Part shown: one piece after another, positions 17,043 to 25,457 of the stretch
How positions within the stretch are numbered: the stretch's first letter is position 1
Layout of the letters: each line of letters begins with the position of its first letter
Assembly (NCBI GenBank): GCA_964523675.1
Contig: CAZFZT010000002.1
Span: forward strand, 1-64,000
Source: CAZFZT01 sp964523675
GTDB lineage: Bacteria > Planctomycetota > Phycisphaerae > Phycisphaerales > SM1A02
Direction: 5' to 3'
DNA length: 64,000 nt
The notes under the pieces: generated by a model
The model's input: only the letters and a program-made list of their open reading frames with translations
What the model was told of the DNA's origin: nothing
The model's database searches: none
Made by a program: the position numbers and the translations under genes

Positions 17043-17471
17043 TCAGGGAATGTAGTAGGCCACCGCCAGCAGCACCCCGGCGGCGAGCGTAACGCCGTGC
17101 AGCAGGTCATCCCAATCGATCACTCGATCAGCGAAGCTCACCGCAGCTGCCCGGAGGAGGGCGATCGAGCCCACCAGAAGCGTCCCCATGATGAATGAGA
17201 AGTAGACCCAGTACACCATGCCCGGCGGGCTCGGCGCCATGGCGGCACCAAGCTGCGCCATTAGCAGCGGTATCCCGAGAGGCGCCACGATCCAGTAGCC
17301 CAACAGGCAGGCGATCCCGGCCGGCCAGCGGAGAAGCATCCAAAAAGGAAGGAGCCACGCCGCCTTGCGCCGGAACCAGTCGTCAACCTGGTAGATTTCC
17401 TTGATGCAGACGGGCATCTTGAACGACAGGCCCCGTCCGGTCGCCGATCGTAGCTGCTTCCTCCGCACCAT
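17043..17471 (-). CDS. Small membrane protein of unknown function
   Basis: I do not recognise this family. The ATG at 17471 gives about 142 residues (MVRRKQLRSATGRGLSFK); a longer frame up to 17588 has no support. Three hydrophobic stretches are visible: LLPFWMLLRWPAGIACLLGYWIVAP, MVYWVYFSFIMGTLLVGSIALL, and LLHGVTLAAGVLLAVAYYIP at the very C-terminus. A short charged segment, KEIYQVDDWFRRK, precedes the first. It stands alone between birA and the divergent polysaccharide-export gene. TTACAAT lies just upstream of the chosen start and may be part of a promoter for a short-leader transcript. Confidence 0.6.
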   Translation of the reverse strand: MVRRKQLRSATGRGLSFKMPVCIKEIYQVDDWFRRKAAWLLPFWMLLRWPAGIACLLGYWIVAPLGIPLLMAQLGAAMAPSPPGMVYWVYFSFIMGTLLVGSIALLRAAAVSFADRVIDWDDLLHGVTLAAGVLLAVAYYIP

Positions 17472-17809
17472 CAACAGATTGTAAGACGGGCCGTCCAAGG
17501 TGTGCGTGGGGCACCTTCCGGCAGCCAGGTCACCCCCCCCGGCTGCAATCGGAGGGTGCGCCGCGATTGGGGTCTTGTGCTGATACACCAGCCCAGGGTC
17601 AGGGCGACTAATTGCTTGCCGATCTCATCCACAGGATGCGGGTCGGCTGGAGGCGGTCGGACTCCGTTTGGACGAATTGCCTCAAGTCGGTTAACGTGCC
17701 CAAACCTAGTCCCCGCAAGCATTCATCCGAACCGCACGATGCAGCCGACGTAGAGCGAACTGCGAGAATCACCGATTGTTCTGACGCTGACGTGGAGCAC
17801 AACAGGAAG
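17472..17809. other. Divergent intergenic region without a clear gene
   Basis: These 338 bases lie between the small membrane protein and the polysaccharide-export gene. The export frame is open on the plus strand from 17612, but that part lacks any signal-peptide-like or family text, so I read it as leader DNA. The region should hold promoters for both neighbours. I see no convincing full sigma-70 site beyond a TACAAT near 17476-17482 on the minus strand. Confidence 0.4.
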
Positions 17810-19435
17810 ATGGAAAGAGACCGCCACACCCGTGCAATCTCGGCCGGACTGATCGCCGCCACCATGATGTTGGTTGGCTGTGAAGTCGATTCATTCTTCG
17901 ACCCATCGCGAACCGGCTACTTCGGTCGGCAGCCGACCATGCTCCCGATCCTCGATCGCATTGACGTCATCGAGTCGGATGAGTCGACGTGGGGGGAGAC
18001 CACCGGCGTCATGCAGGAAGACCTGCTCCCCAACGATCTGACCTACATCCTCGCGCCAGGCGATTTCCTGACAGTTGAAGTCCAGGAACTGCGGACCGCA
18101 GAAATGTGGGACGTTATCTCCCGACGTATTGATGCCACCGGGAACTTCCGCATTGCCGGCATCGGCGATATCCGAGCCGCCGGCAGAACCGTACAGGAGT
18201 TTGAAGACCACGTGGCTGAGCTGATGGAGCAGTTCGTCACGTCCCCCCGCGTGTATGTCCACGTCGAAGACCCGGTGGCCTACACCTACACAGTTGAAGG
18301 CCAACTTTTCAATCCCGGCATGTACACGCTGCGCAAGGCGGACCTTCGCTTGAACGAAGCCCTTGCGGCTGTCGGTGGAGTGCCGCAGAACACCGAACGC
18401 ATCGTCGTGGTCCGCCGTGTGCCGCTCACCGAGGAGATGTTGCCGCCATACGAGCGCGATCAGGATTTGGGCAATGTCCGGCCACCATCGCAGCCGCGTC
18501 AGCAGCCACAGGATGCGCCTGTCGATATCGAGGATCTGATCGACCAACTCGAGAACGACAACGCACGTCCCGGTTCGCTCGGAATGCCTCATCGAGAACT
18601 CGGTTCGACTGAACCGGCCGTCACTCGGCGGAACCTCGCACCGGATGATGGTGAGCCGGGAACGCTGGTTCCGGTCGACATCGATGATCTCGTGCCGGTC
18701 CGCGTCGCTGATGTCGAGTCGAAGGCGGAGATCGACGCCATGCGGCGTAGCGCTCATGCCAAAGCTGCGCCGAAGCCCCCGGTCGATGAGACGTTTGTGT
18801 ATGTTGAATCCATCGGCGAATGGGTCCGTGCGGATCGCAGCGATCGCGCCCCGACAGCCCTCGCAGCAAACCGATCTGCGCGTCAGGATTTTCCTTCACT
18901 GCTCGATCCTGAACTGGGTCAACCTCAGGATCGTGAGCAACTCGTCACGGAGCGGATCATCGAGATTCCTTATGATCGCCTTCGCGTCGATAGTTCCTAT
19001 GACGTTGTCGTTCGCCCCGGCGATCGAATCGTCGTGGAAGGACCGCGATCGGGCCTGGTCTATATCAGCGGCGAGATCAATCGCCCCGGCGTCTTCGATC
19101 TGCCGCTCACGCCGGAACGGCTCACGCTCAGCCGTTTTATCGCAGCAGCGGGTGACCTCGGTCCCATCGCCCAGCCAGAGCGCGTTGATCTCACCCGGAT
19201 GATCGGTCGTGATCGTGAAGCGACCATTCGCATCAACCTTGCTGCGATTCGCCGCCGCACTGAACCGGACATCTTCATCAAGCCGGGCGACCACATCCAC
19301 ATTGGCACTTCATGGATTGCGACCCCGCTTGCAGTCATTCGCAACGGCTTCCGCGTGACCTACGGCTTCGGCTTCCTGCTGGACCGCAACTTCGGCAACG
19401 ATGTGTTCGGCGCCCCGCCGGTCAACCGCCAGTAA
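17810..19435 (+). CDS. Polysaccharide export lipoprotein (Wza-type, SLBB domains)
   Basis: This is an outer-membrane polysaccharide-export protein of the Wza/Poly_export class. The ATG at 17810 gives a short lipoprotein signal, MERDRHTRAISAGLIAATMM, followed by LVGCEV with the lipid-accepting Cys. A Poly_export domain is seen at YILAPGDFLTVEVQELR and IDATGNFRIAGIGDIRAAGR, then an SLBB domain at YTVEGQLFNPGMYTLRKADL. After a Pro/Asp-rich linker with several EDL and DDL motifs, a second export/SLBB unit follows (YDVVVRPGDRIVVEGP, VYISGEINRPGVFDL). The C-terminus VTYGFGFLLDRNFG could be a membrane-spanning or pore segment. It is about 6 kb from the glycan locus and on its own. A role in secreting that polymer is plausible but not shown. 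Confidence 0.86.
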   Translation: MERDRHTRAISAGLIAATMMLVGCEVDSFFDPSRTGYFGRQPTMLPILDRIDVIESDESTWGETTGVMQEDLLPNDLTYILAPGDFLTVEVQELRTAEMWDVISRRIDATGNFRIAGIGDIRAAGRTVQEFEDHVAELMEQFVTSPRVYVHVEDPVAYTYTVEGQLFNPGMYTLRKADLRLNEALAAVGGVPQNTERIVVVRRVPLTEEMLPPYERDQDLGNVRPPSQPRQQPQDAPVDIEDLIDQLENDNARPGSLGMPHRELGSTEPAVTRRNLAPDDGEPGTLVPVDIDDLVPVRVADVESKAEIDAMRRSAHAKAAPKPPVDETFVYVESIGEWVRADRSDRAPTALAANRSARQDFPSLLDPELGQPQDREQLVTERIIEIPYDRLRVDSSYDVVVRPGDRIVVEGPRSGLVYISGEINRPGVFDLPLTPERLTLSRFIAAAGDLGPIAQPERVDLTRMIGRDREATIRINLAAIRRRTEPDIFIKPGDHIHIGTSWIATPLAVIRNGFRVTYGFGFLLDRNFGNDVFGAPPVNRQ

Positions 19436-19521
19436 CGCACCAGCGCCAGGATCCACGTGCAAACCGTTTGGCCGCGACGCGCAGCGGAGCGTCCCTGCGC
19501 GCTGCGAACTCGAACACCGAG

Positions 19522-20304
19522 TCAGGCATCGGAAGACGCACGGGGCCGAATCAGATCGAGCAGTATCGCAACTTGAGCCGCCGCCGTCGTGAGTAGATAG
19601 AGTCCGCCGGCGACGACGATGACGTATACAAAGCCCTCGTGCTGGCGCGCCAGCCACCACGAAGCAACATCCGCAACAAGCGCGATGCCGCCAAGTCCGA
19701 TCAGCATGCCGATGAGCCGCCGTGGCCAAGAAGTCAGAATCAGCAGCAACATCGTGACCGCGCTGATCGTTGCCAGCGACAGCGCATGCGTGTGCGTTGA
19801 AAGAACAAGAATCTCAAGCGGCGGCGGGTCGATTTTCAACGGGAACGCCACCCGGCTCACATCATCCCAATAATCCAGCGGCACGGCTTCAGCGATCGCC
19901 TTCGCTTGAGGCGACCGCCGGCTGTGACACTCCAGACAGTTGATCGCGATGATCTCGGCCGGCGCGAAATCACCCAGGTCAAGATTGTCGTAGTTCTGCG
20001 CGATCCGGTCACTGCGCAGCCATTCGATCAGTGCGCTGCGCTCGGCCGGATCAAGTTCATCAGGCGGCTCCGGGTGGCCGCGCTCCAGCGCGGCCAGCAT
20101 CGGCGCCGGCGCGTCAATGCCGTGGTACGAGCCCTTCAGATCAGTCATGGAGAGCCCCGGCGTGCCATCGCGCTTGCCATGAAACAGATGCACATACGCA
20201 GCACTTGCAATCAGGCCGCCCAGCAGCGTCAGCGTGATGCCTGCCACACCGAGCCGCGCAAAGAAACCAAGTTGTCGCAAGTGAAAGCTGCCGGCGTATT
20301 GCAT
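19522..20304 (-). CDS. Membrane protein with one c-type haem motif
   Basis: This is a conserved-looking membrane protein of unknown role. An N-terminal membrane segment (LGVAGITLTLLGGLIASAAYV) is followed by a soluble part carrying INCLECHSRR, a CxxCH haem c attachment site. Since haem c is attached outside the cytoplasm, this part should face the periplasm. Four further hydrophobic segments follow: ALSLATISAVTMLLLILTSW, LIGMLIGLGGIALVADVASWW, FVYVIVVAGGLYLLTTAA, and a short final one. The Tyr/His-rich segment GSYHGIDAPAPMLAALERGH precedes the haem motif. It might be a small electron-transfer or sensor protein. It lies between the export gene and rimK, facing neither as an obvious operon partner. 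Confidence 0.65.
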   Translation of the reverse strand: MQYAGSFHLRQLGFFARLGVAGITLTLLGGLIASAAYVHLFHGKRDGTPGLSMTDLKGSYHGIDAPAPMLAALERGHPEPPDELDPAERSALIEWLRSDRIAQNYDNLDLGDFAPAEIIAINCLECHSRRSPQAKAIAEAVPLDYWDDVSRVAFPLKIDPPPLEILVLSTHTHALSLATISAVTMLLLILTSWPRRLIGMLIGLGGIALVADVASWWLARQHEGFVYVIVVAGGLYLLTTAAAQVAILLDLIRPRASSDA

Positions 20305-20342
20305 GCCGCTATTGTAAAGCGTCGGGCCCGGTCACATTGCCC

Positions 20343-21518
20343 CTACGCGCTCGTCCGCTTTGCTCGCTTTTTTCTGCGCCTTGGCCTGGGCGGGATGAGC
20401 GACTGGAGCGCGAGCAGTTTGCCGTAGCACAGCAGCGTGTCGCCGGGCATGATTTCGCGATTGCCGCGGGGATTGGGAATCACCAGCGCGTTGCGCGTGA
20501 TGCTCATGACAAGTATGTCGCGCTCGCGCAACTGGCACTCGGCAAGGGTGCAGCCGGCAAGTTCCGACGACTTGCTCACCGGTACCTCCACAACGCCATA
20601 ACCTTTGGTCAATGTCAGCCGCTGGCGCAAATCGAGTTCCGGGAAGAGCACCTGTTCCTCGAGGTGCTCGATGATGATCGTTGCGATATCAGTTCCCGTG
20701 GCCTTTTCAATCCCTTCGAGGCCCGGCGAGGAGTTGACTTCCATGATCTGCGGGCCGTCGTTGCCTTCGAGCATGTCCACACCTGCGACGCGCAAACCCA
20801 ATATCTGCGCTGCGTTGACTGCCGCCCGTTCATATCGCTCATCGAGTTGCAGCGGCTCGGTCTTCCCGCCGCGATGCACATTGCTGCGGAACTCGGTGCC
20901 CTGCGCTGTACGCCGCATCGCGCCGACGACTCTGCCGCCGACGACGAAAGCGCGCACGTCGCGGCCTTTGCTCTCTGCGACGAACTTCTGAATCAGCACA
21001 TTCTGCCGGGCGCTTTGCAGCGTCTCGATGATTGCCTCCGCCACCTTCTTGGTCTCGGCCAGGATGACGCCGACGCCTTGCGTGCCCTCAAGCAGTTTGA
21101 TGATGACCGGCGCGCCGCCAACCTCTTCGATCGCAGGCAGTACGTCCGACTTGTTCCGAACGAATGCCGAGGGCGGCATGCCGATCTGATGTCTGCTCAG
21201 AATCTGGAGCGATCGCAGCTTGTCTCGAGAGACCGAGATCGCTTGTGACGCATTGAGCGAAAAGACGCCCATCTGCTCAAACTGCCGAACGACTGCCGTG
21301 CCGAAGAACGTGATCGACGCGCCGATGCGCGGGATGACCGCATCGAAGTTTTCGATCGGCTTGCTGCGAAAGAACAGGTCCGGTTGTTCCTGCTTGACGT
21401 GGATCGAAAACGAAAGTGTGTCGAGCACGCGCACTTTGTGACCGCGATGAATAGCGGCCTGCCGCAGTCGGCGCGTGCTGTAGGAGCGAGGACTCCGTGA
21501 GAGAATGGCGATCTTCAT
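20343..21518 (-). CDS. rimK: RimK-type glutamate ligase fused to a TrkA-C (RCK-C) domain
   Basis: This is an ATP-grasp ligase that adds glutamate residues to the C-terminus of ribosomal protein S6 or makes poly-glutamate, cytosolic. MKIAILSRSPRSYSTRRLR, VIPRIGASITFFG, VIIKLLEGTQGVGVIL, FVAESKGRDVRAFVVGG and IMEVNSSPGLEGIE are the RimK blocks, ending near residue 300. The remaining 90 residues are unusual. The strand GYGVVEVPVSKSSELAGCTL with ILVMSITRNALVIPNPRGN and IMPGDTLLCYG reads as an RCK C-terminal (TrkA_C) ligand-binding domain, known from potassium-channel regulators. The tail is very basic (PPRPRRRKKRAKRTSA). Its ATG overlaps the stop of the protease gene by ATGA, so the pair is coupled. 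Confidence 0.9.
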   Translation of the reverse strand: MKIAILSRSPRSYSTRRLRQAAIHRGHKVRVLDTLSFSIHVKQEQPDLFFRSKPIENFDAVIPRIGASITFFGTAVVRQFEQMGVFSLNASQAISVSRDKLRSLQILSRHQIGMPPSAFVRNKSDVLPAIEEVGGAPVIIKLLEGTQGVGVILAETKKVAEAIIETLQSARQNVLIQKFVAESKGRDVRAFVVGGRVVGAMRRTAQGTEFRSNVHRGGKTEPLQLDERYERAAVNAAQILGLRVAGVDMLEGNDGPQIMEVNSSPGLEGIEKATGTDIATIIIEHLEEQVLFPELDLRQRLTLTKGYGVVEVPVSKSSELAGCTLAECQLRERDILVMSITRNALVIPNPRGNREIMPGDTLLCYGKLLALQSLIPPRPRRRKKRAKRTSA

Positions 21519-22015
21519 CAGTCGCGTCCTCCCCGACCTCGCCGATTCGGATGCGTGTGCCGTTTGCCACGGCCGAGCAGGTAGCGCTTCGATGAATCGA
21601 CCAGGACTTCAGGTGAGAGAGCAGCCCTTCCCAGGAGCATGCGACAGGTCATGCCCTTGCGGCACACGAGGCCGAGCTCCACAATCTTCTCGATCTGGCC
21701 GATTCGCAGTCGCGTCGCAACCACGGGCCGGGTATGGATCGCGCCCAGACTCGACTTGACGTTCGCATGACGCACGATGGCCGTCTCCACACACGTCCGC
21801 TGCTCAGGATGCTTGCGATCGACGACAATGTCGAAACGCGCCCGATCGCCGGGCAGCAGTTCAAGGTTGGCAACGTCGATCGCGCTCGTCCTTGCACCGG
21901 TGTCCGCCTTCGCCTTGATATGCTCGACCCCCCAATCTGGCAGCGCGACGTACTCGCGCCAGCCGATCACGGCAGGTGAGTGAGCGGTCTTCTGTGAACG
22001 TGGGTGATCAGGCAT
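21518..22015 (-). CDS. rimB: RimB-like retropepsin / ATP-dependent zinc protease family
   Basis: This is a small aspartic-type (retropepsin-like) protease of the family named 'ATP-dependent zinc protease'. In Pseudomonas, RimB of this family works with RimK to trim or control the glutamate tail on S6. VIGWREYVALPDWGVEHIKA leads to ADTGARTSAID, the active-site Asp-Thr-Gly. RPVVATRLRIGQ and CRMLLGRAALSPEVLVD supply the family C-terminal blocks. I start it at the ATG at 22015 (MPDHPRSQKT); the frame is open further upstream but without family text. The neighbouring rimK supports the function. A rimA gene is not seen here. Confidence 0.85.
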   Translation of the reverse strand: MPDHPRSQKTAHSPAVIGWREYVALPDWGVEHIKAKADTGARTSAIDVANLELLPGDRARFDIVVDRKHPEQRTCVETAIVRHANVKSSLGAIHTRPVVATRLRIGQIEKIVELGLVCRKGMTCRMLLGRAALSPEVLVDSSKRYLLGRGKRHTHPNRRGRGGRD

Positions 22016-22212
22016 CGTGAGACGGAAGGATACCGCACGCTTCGAGTTCCGTTGATGCCATCGTTCCGTTGAGCGGCGGGGTTTCGATGGGACGCTACGG
22101 AGGATTGTTATGGGTCGCCTTTTGGACGGGTTGCCGTGCGATGCGCAGTTCGTAGAATTGGTGAACGGGTACTGCAGTGGATGTCGCGCTCGGCGCGGAA
22201 GGAGAAGACCCA

Positions 22213-23478
22213 ATGTCGGACGCCACGACTCGACGTGCGCTCTTGCAAGCTGGCTACGCCTGCGTTGCTCTACTCATCGTGTGCGCCGGCACTTCGGTTT
22301 GCAGCGCTCAGCAATGCGAACAGTGGCAAACCGTGGGCGGAAGCTCGAACTCCTCCGTTCGGGTCATCGCAACGTTCAACGGCGATCTCATTGTCGGCGG
22401 AGATTTCACGCTAATCGGCGGTGTGTCAGCCAACCGAATTGCGCGCTGGGACGGCCGAACATGGCAGGCGCTCGGCCAAGGCGTCAGCGGGCCGGTGTAT
22501 TCGATCTTGCCATTCGAAGGTAACCTGGTCGTTGGCGGTATCTTCACGCAGGCAGGTGGCGAGCAGGTCAGCCATATCGCGCGATGGTTTCACTGGCATC
22601 CCATGGGCAACCAATTCAATGGCACAGTTCATGCACTCATGATTCACGATGGTGAACTGCTTGCTGGCGGCGATTTCTCGATGCATCTGGCTCGGTGGGA
22701 TGGCGAGACATGGCAGCCGATCGCAGGCGCGCCGAGCGGATCGGTGCATGCGCTGACGGAATTCGGCGGTGAATTGATTGCCGGCGGTTCGTTCACGACG
22801 GCCGGGGGCTTCACAGTCCACAATGTGGCCCGTTGGGACGGAACCCATTGGCATGCTCTGCAATCGGAACCAGATGATCCGCCCGGCACCGGCGACGGTG
22901 TGCGGGCCTTGCATGTCCATGACGGCGACCTTTATGTCGGCGGATTCTTCGGCACCGTCAATGGTGAAGTCATGCGCGGCATCGCTCGCTGGGATGGCGA
23001 TGCGTTTTCTCCGTTGAGCACCGGCATCATCAGCTATGTCTTCGCAATCACATCGCACAACGATCTGCTCATCGTCGGCGGAGCATTTGTTTCAGCCGGC
23101 GGTGTCGATGCAAGCAACATCGCTGCGTGGGATGGGGAGCAGTGGATCGAGATGGACAGCGGAGCCAGTGCGAGCGTCAATGCGACCTGCTCGTGGAATG
23201 AAAAGGTGCTCATCGGCGGCTTCTTTACACAGGCCGGCGCGAGCTTCGATGCGACATACCTCGCTGAGTACACCTTTTGCGATGAAGCATGCCCTGCAGA
23301 CATTGACCGATCCGGTATGGTCGATGTGCAGGATCTTCTGATGCTGTTGGGTGACTGGGGACCATGCCCCGATCCGCAGCACTGCCCTTCGAACATTGCG
23401 GAGGATTCAAGTGGAGCGGCTCAAGTGAATGTAACGGATCTGCTCGAACTCCTAAGTGCCTGGGGCGAGTGCAGTTAG
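22213..23478 (+). CDS. Secreted propeller-like repeat protein with dockerin-like C-terminus
   Basis: This is an exported protein of unknown function. An AAGGAGAAG ribosome site precedes the ATG at 22213, which starts a signal peptide (RRALLQAGYACVALLIVCAG, cleavage near CSAQQ). The body is a chain of six to seven repeats of about 45 residues of the form 'AL..F.GELIAGGSFT.AGG....NVARWDG..W..L', as in beta-propeller or Kelch-like proteins of planctomycetes. The C-terminus has two dockerin-like calcium loops, DIDRSGMVDVQDLLMLLGDW and a degenerate VNVTDLLELLSAWGEC, similar to the tail of the protein at 11743-14220. It probably binds a ligand at the cell surface; the binding partner is unknown. 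Confidence 0.78.
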   Translation: MSDATTRRALLQAGYACVALLIVCAGTSVCSAQQCEQWQTVGGSSNSSVRVIATFNGDLIVGGDFTLIGGVSANRIARWDGRTWQALGQGVSGPVYSILPFEGNLVVGGIFTQAGGEQVSHIARWFHWHPMGNQFNGTVHALMIHDGELLAGGDFSMHLARWDGETWQPIAGAPSGSVHALTEFGGELIAGGSFTTAGGFTVHNVARWDGTHWHALQSEPDDPPGTGDGVRALHVHDGDLYVGGFFGTVNGEVMRGIARWDGDAFSPLSTGIISYVFAITSHNDLLIVGGAFVSAGGVDASNIAAWDGEQWIEMDSGASASVNATCSWNEKVLIGGFFTQAGASFDATYLAEYTFCDEACPADIDRSGMVDVQDLLMLLGDWGPCPDPQHCPSNIAEDSSGAAQVNVTDLLELLSAWGECS

Positions 23479-23507
23479 CCATCACAATTGCTGGGCAAGC
23501 TTCATTG

Positions 23508-24389
23508 ATGGACCTGCCTCATCCATACCTGGTCACAGACGGTGCGACAGGCACGGAACTCGCGGCACGCGGCATCGATATGTCCACGCCGCTTTGGTCG
23601 GCGCGCGCCTTACTTGAAGCGCCACAGACCTTGCGAAGGATTCACCGGGAGTACTTCGAAGCGGGCGCTCAGGCGATCACCGCCAACACGTTTCGCACAC
23701 ATGCACGATCGCTTTCCAAGGCGGGACTTGGCGAAGAGGCGGGCACCATGACGCGGCTTGCGGTGAAGATTGCGAGAGAGGCGCGCGATGAGATGAATGC
23801 TAATGCGCTGGTCTTCGGCTCCGTCGCGCCGCTGGAGGACTGCTACCAGCCGGAACTCGCACCAGCGAAGGACGTCTGCGAGCGCGAACATCGGAGGATG
23901 ATCGAGCATCTGCTTGACGCAGGTGTTGACCTGATCTTGATGGAAACCATGGGCACACTGCGCGAGATCATCGCTGCTGCGCGTGCTGCTGAAGCCCTTG
24001 CTGCGGGCAGGTGGATGCTCAGTATGATGACCCGAAGCGCCGGCCCGCCCGGTGTGCTCATCAGCGGCGAACCGCTGGCCGATGCCTTGCCTGCGCTAGA
24101 GGGCGCGGCAGCAGTCGGCGTCAACTGCATTGCGGCACCTGTTGCGGAGGATCACGTACGGCTGCTTCGCCGGCTCCTGCCGCATGAGCAGCGCATCATG
24201 GTGTACGCCAACACCGGCCGGCTGGACGAGCGCGGCCTTTGGACTGACACGGACGCTGTCGATCCAGCTCGATATGCCGAATACGCCATGCGGTGGCGCG
24301 ACGCCGGCGCGAGCATCATCGGCGGCTGCTGCGGGACATCGCCGGAGACAATCCGCGCGGTGGCGCAGGCGCTTGGCAACGCGCAGTAA
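23508..24389 (+). CDS. Homocysteine S-methyltransferase family protein
   Basis: This enzyme should transfer a methyl group to homocysteine to give methionine, with S-methylmethionine, betaine or a similar donor. The protein from the ATG at 23508 starts MDLPHPYLVTDGATGTELAA, the usual first strand of the barrel. The zinc ligands are all in place: the Cys of AVGVNCIA near residue 207 and the Cys pair of IIGGCCGTSPETI near residue 275. ANTFRTHARSL and LILMETMGTLREI are conserved barrel blocks. At 293 residues it lacks the cobalamin domains of MetH, so it works as a stand-alone methyltransferase. It follows the secreted protein by only 29 bp but is unrelated in function. Confidence 0.9.
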   Translation: MDLPHPYLVTDGATGTELAARGIDMSTPLWSARALLEAPQTLRRIHREYFEAGAQAITANTFRTHARSLSKAGLGEEAGTMTRLAVKIAREARDEMNANALVFGSVAPLEDCYQPELAPAKDVCEREHRRMIEHLLDAGVDLILMETMGTLREIIAAARAAEALAAGRWMLSMMTRSAGPPGVLISGEPLADALPALEGAAAVGVNCIAAPVAEDHVRLLRRLLPHEQRIMVYANTGRLDERGLWTDTDAVDPARYAEYAMRWRDAGASIIGGCCGTSPETIRAVAQALGNAQ

Positions 24390-24444
24390 TTGTTTGGCTG
24401 GAGCGCGATGCCGTGAGCGCTGCGCTGCGCCGCGGCTCAACGTG

Positions 24445-25314
24445 TTACCACTCGCCGCTGAGGATGCGCTGGATCGCCAGCGCGACGCCGTGTTCGTCGT
24501 GGTCGGCGGTGGTTCGCATGGCGACGCGCATGACTTCCGGACTCGCGTTCGCCATGGCAACGCCAAGACCTGCGTTGGCGACGATCTCGACATCATTAAG
24601 CCCATCGCCGATGGCTGCGATGCGCGATGGGTCGACGCTGCGCCGCTTCGCTTCCTTGGCGACCATCTGCCATTTGTTGACGTTCGGGCTGAAGACCTCG
24701 AGTAGGTGCGTCGTCGAGCCGGTCGCTTCCGACTCTGTCACCGCCGCCCAGTGTTGAAGGAACGCTCGCTCACCGAGGTCCGCTTCGAGATCACGCGCGA
24801 TCGGCGCGAGTTCCTCGGACTTTGCCACAACACCCGCGCGCACCGTTTCATGCGGATGTTCATCGTCATGAATGGCGTCCGCAAAGCGCACCCGTGCCGG
24901 CAACTTGTTGAACCACCATTGCGAGGCCGGGTCAAGCTCACCAGGCCCGACGGCAAGGTAGTCGTAACCGGCCGTATGCGCATCTTTGAGGATCAACACC
25001 TTATGGCCGTGGCCGAGTAGCGCATCAGTGATCTCGACGACGAGGTCATGCTGCATGACATGGCGATCAATCGTCTGCCCGGTGACTGCGTCACACAGCA
25101 GCGATCCGCCAGCCGCGACGACCAGCCCTTCATGTTCGATCGCTTCCAGCGGATGCAGCGACTCCACCAGCGCCCGGCCGGTTGCCACGATGACCTCCAT
25201 GCCGGCCTTGCGCGCCTGTTCCACCGCGCGGCGGTTCTCATCCGAGACCCGGCCGTCGCGCCCGAGCAGCGTGCCGTCGAGGTCGATGACGAGCATGTCG
25301 TAGTTGCGCGGCAT
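24445..25314 (-). CDS. Cof-type HAD-IIB family phosphatase
   Basis: This is a haloacid dehalogenase-type phosphohydrolase, cytosolic, acting on phosphosugars or similar small molecules. VIDLDGTLLGRDGRVS contains the nucleophile and acid Asp pair (DxDGT) at residues of about 10-14. ATGRAL carries motif II and IAAIGDGLNDVEIVANAGLGVAMANAS is motif IV with the GDGxND signature. A large alpha/beta cap domain lies between them, as in Cof/YbjI-type enzymes. The length of 289 residues is normal. I start at MPRNYDML; the ATG three codons upstream is equally possible. The substrate is unknown. Confidence 0.9.
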   Translation of the reverse strand: MPRNYDMLVIDLDGTLLGRDGRVSDENRRAVEQARKAGMEVIVATGRALVESLHPLEAIEHEGLVVAAGGSLLCDAVTGQTIDRHVMQHDLVVEITDALLGHGHKVLILKDAHTAGYDYLAVGPGELDPASQWWFNKLPARVRFADAIHDDEHPHETVRAGVVAKSEELAPIARDLEADLGERAFLQHWAAVTESEATGSTTHLLEVFSPNVNKWQMVAKEAKRRSVDPSRIAAIGDGLNDVEIVANAGLGVAMANASPEVMRVAMRTTADHDEHGVALAIQRILSGEW

Positions 25315-25457
25315 GGCATGCATGGTAGTGACGTCGCACGATCGATGAATCGATGCTACGGCATCCGCAGTGCCGCCCTTGCCACCGCGCCCATTGCGCA
25401 CTACCCTGCGCGTATGCGAAGCGGATCGCTCCACGACTCGGTGCAGGAGAGAGAGCC

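Noticed and set aside
22016..22212. Small genes in the divergent gap before the propeller-like gene
   Set aside because: Open frames here have no ribosome site or recognisable text; the real start at 22213 has a strong ribosome site and signal peptide.
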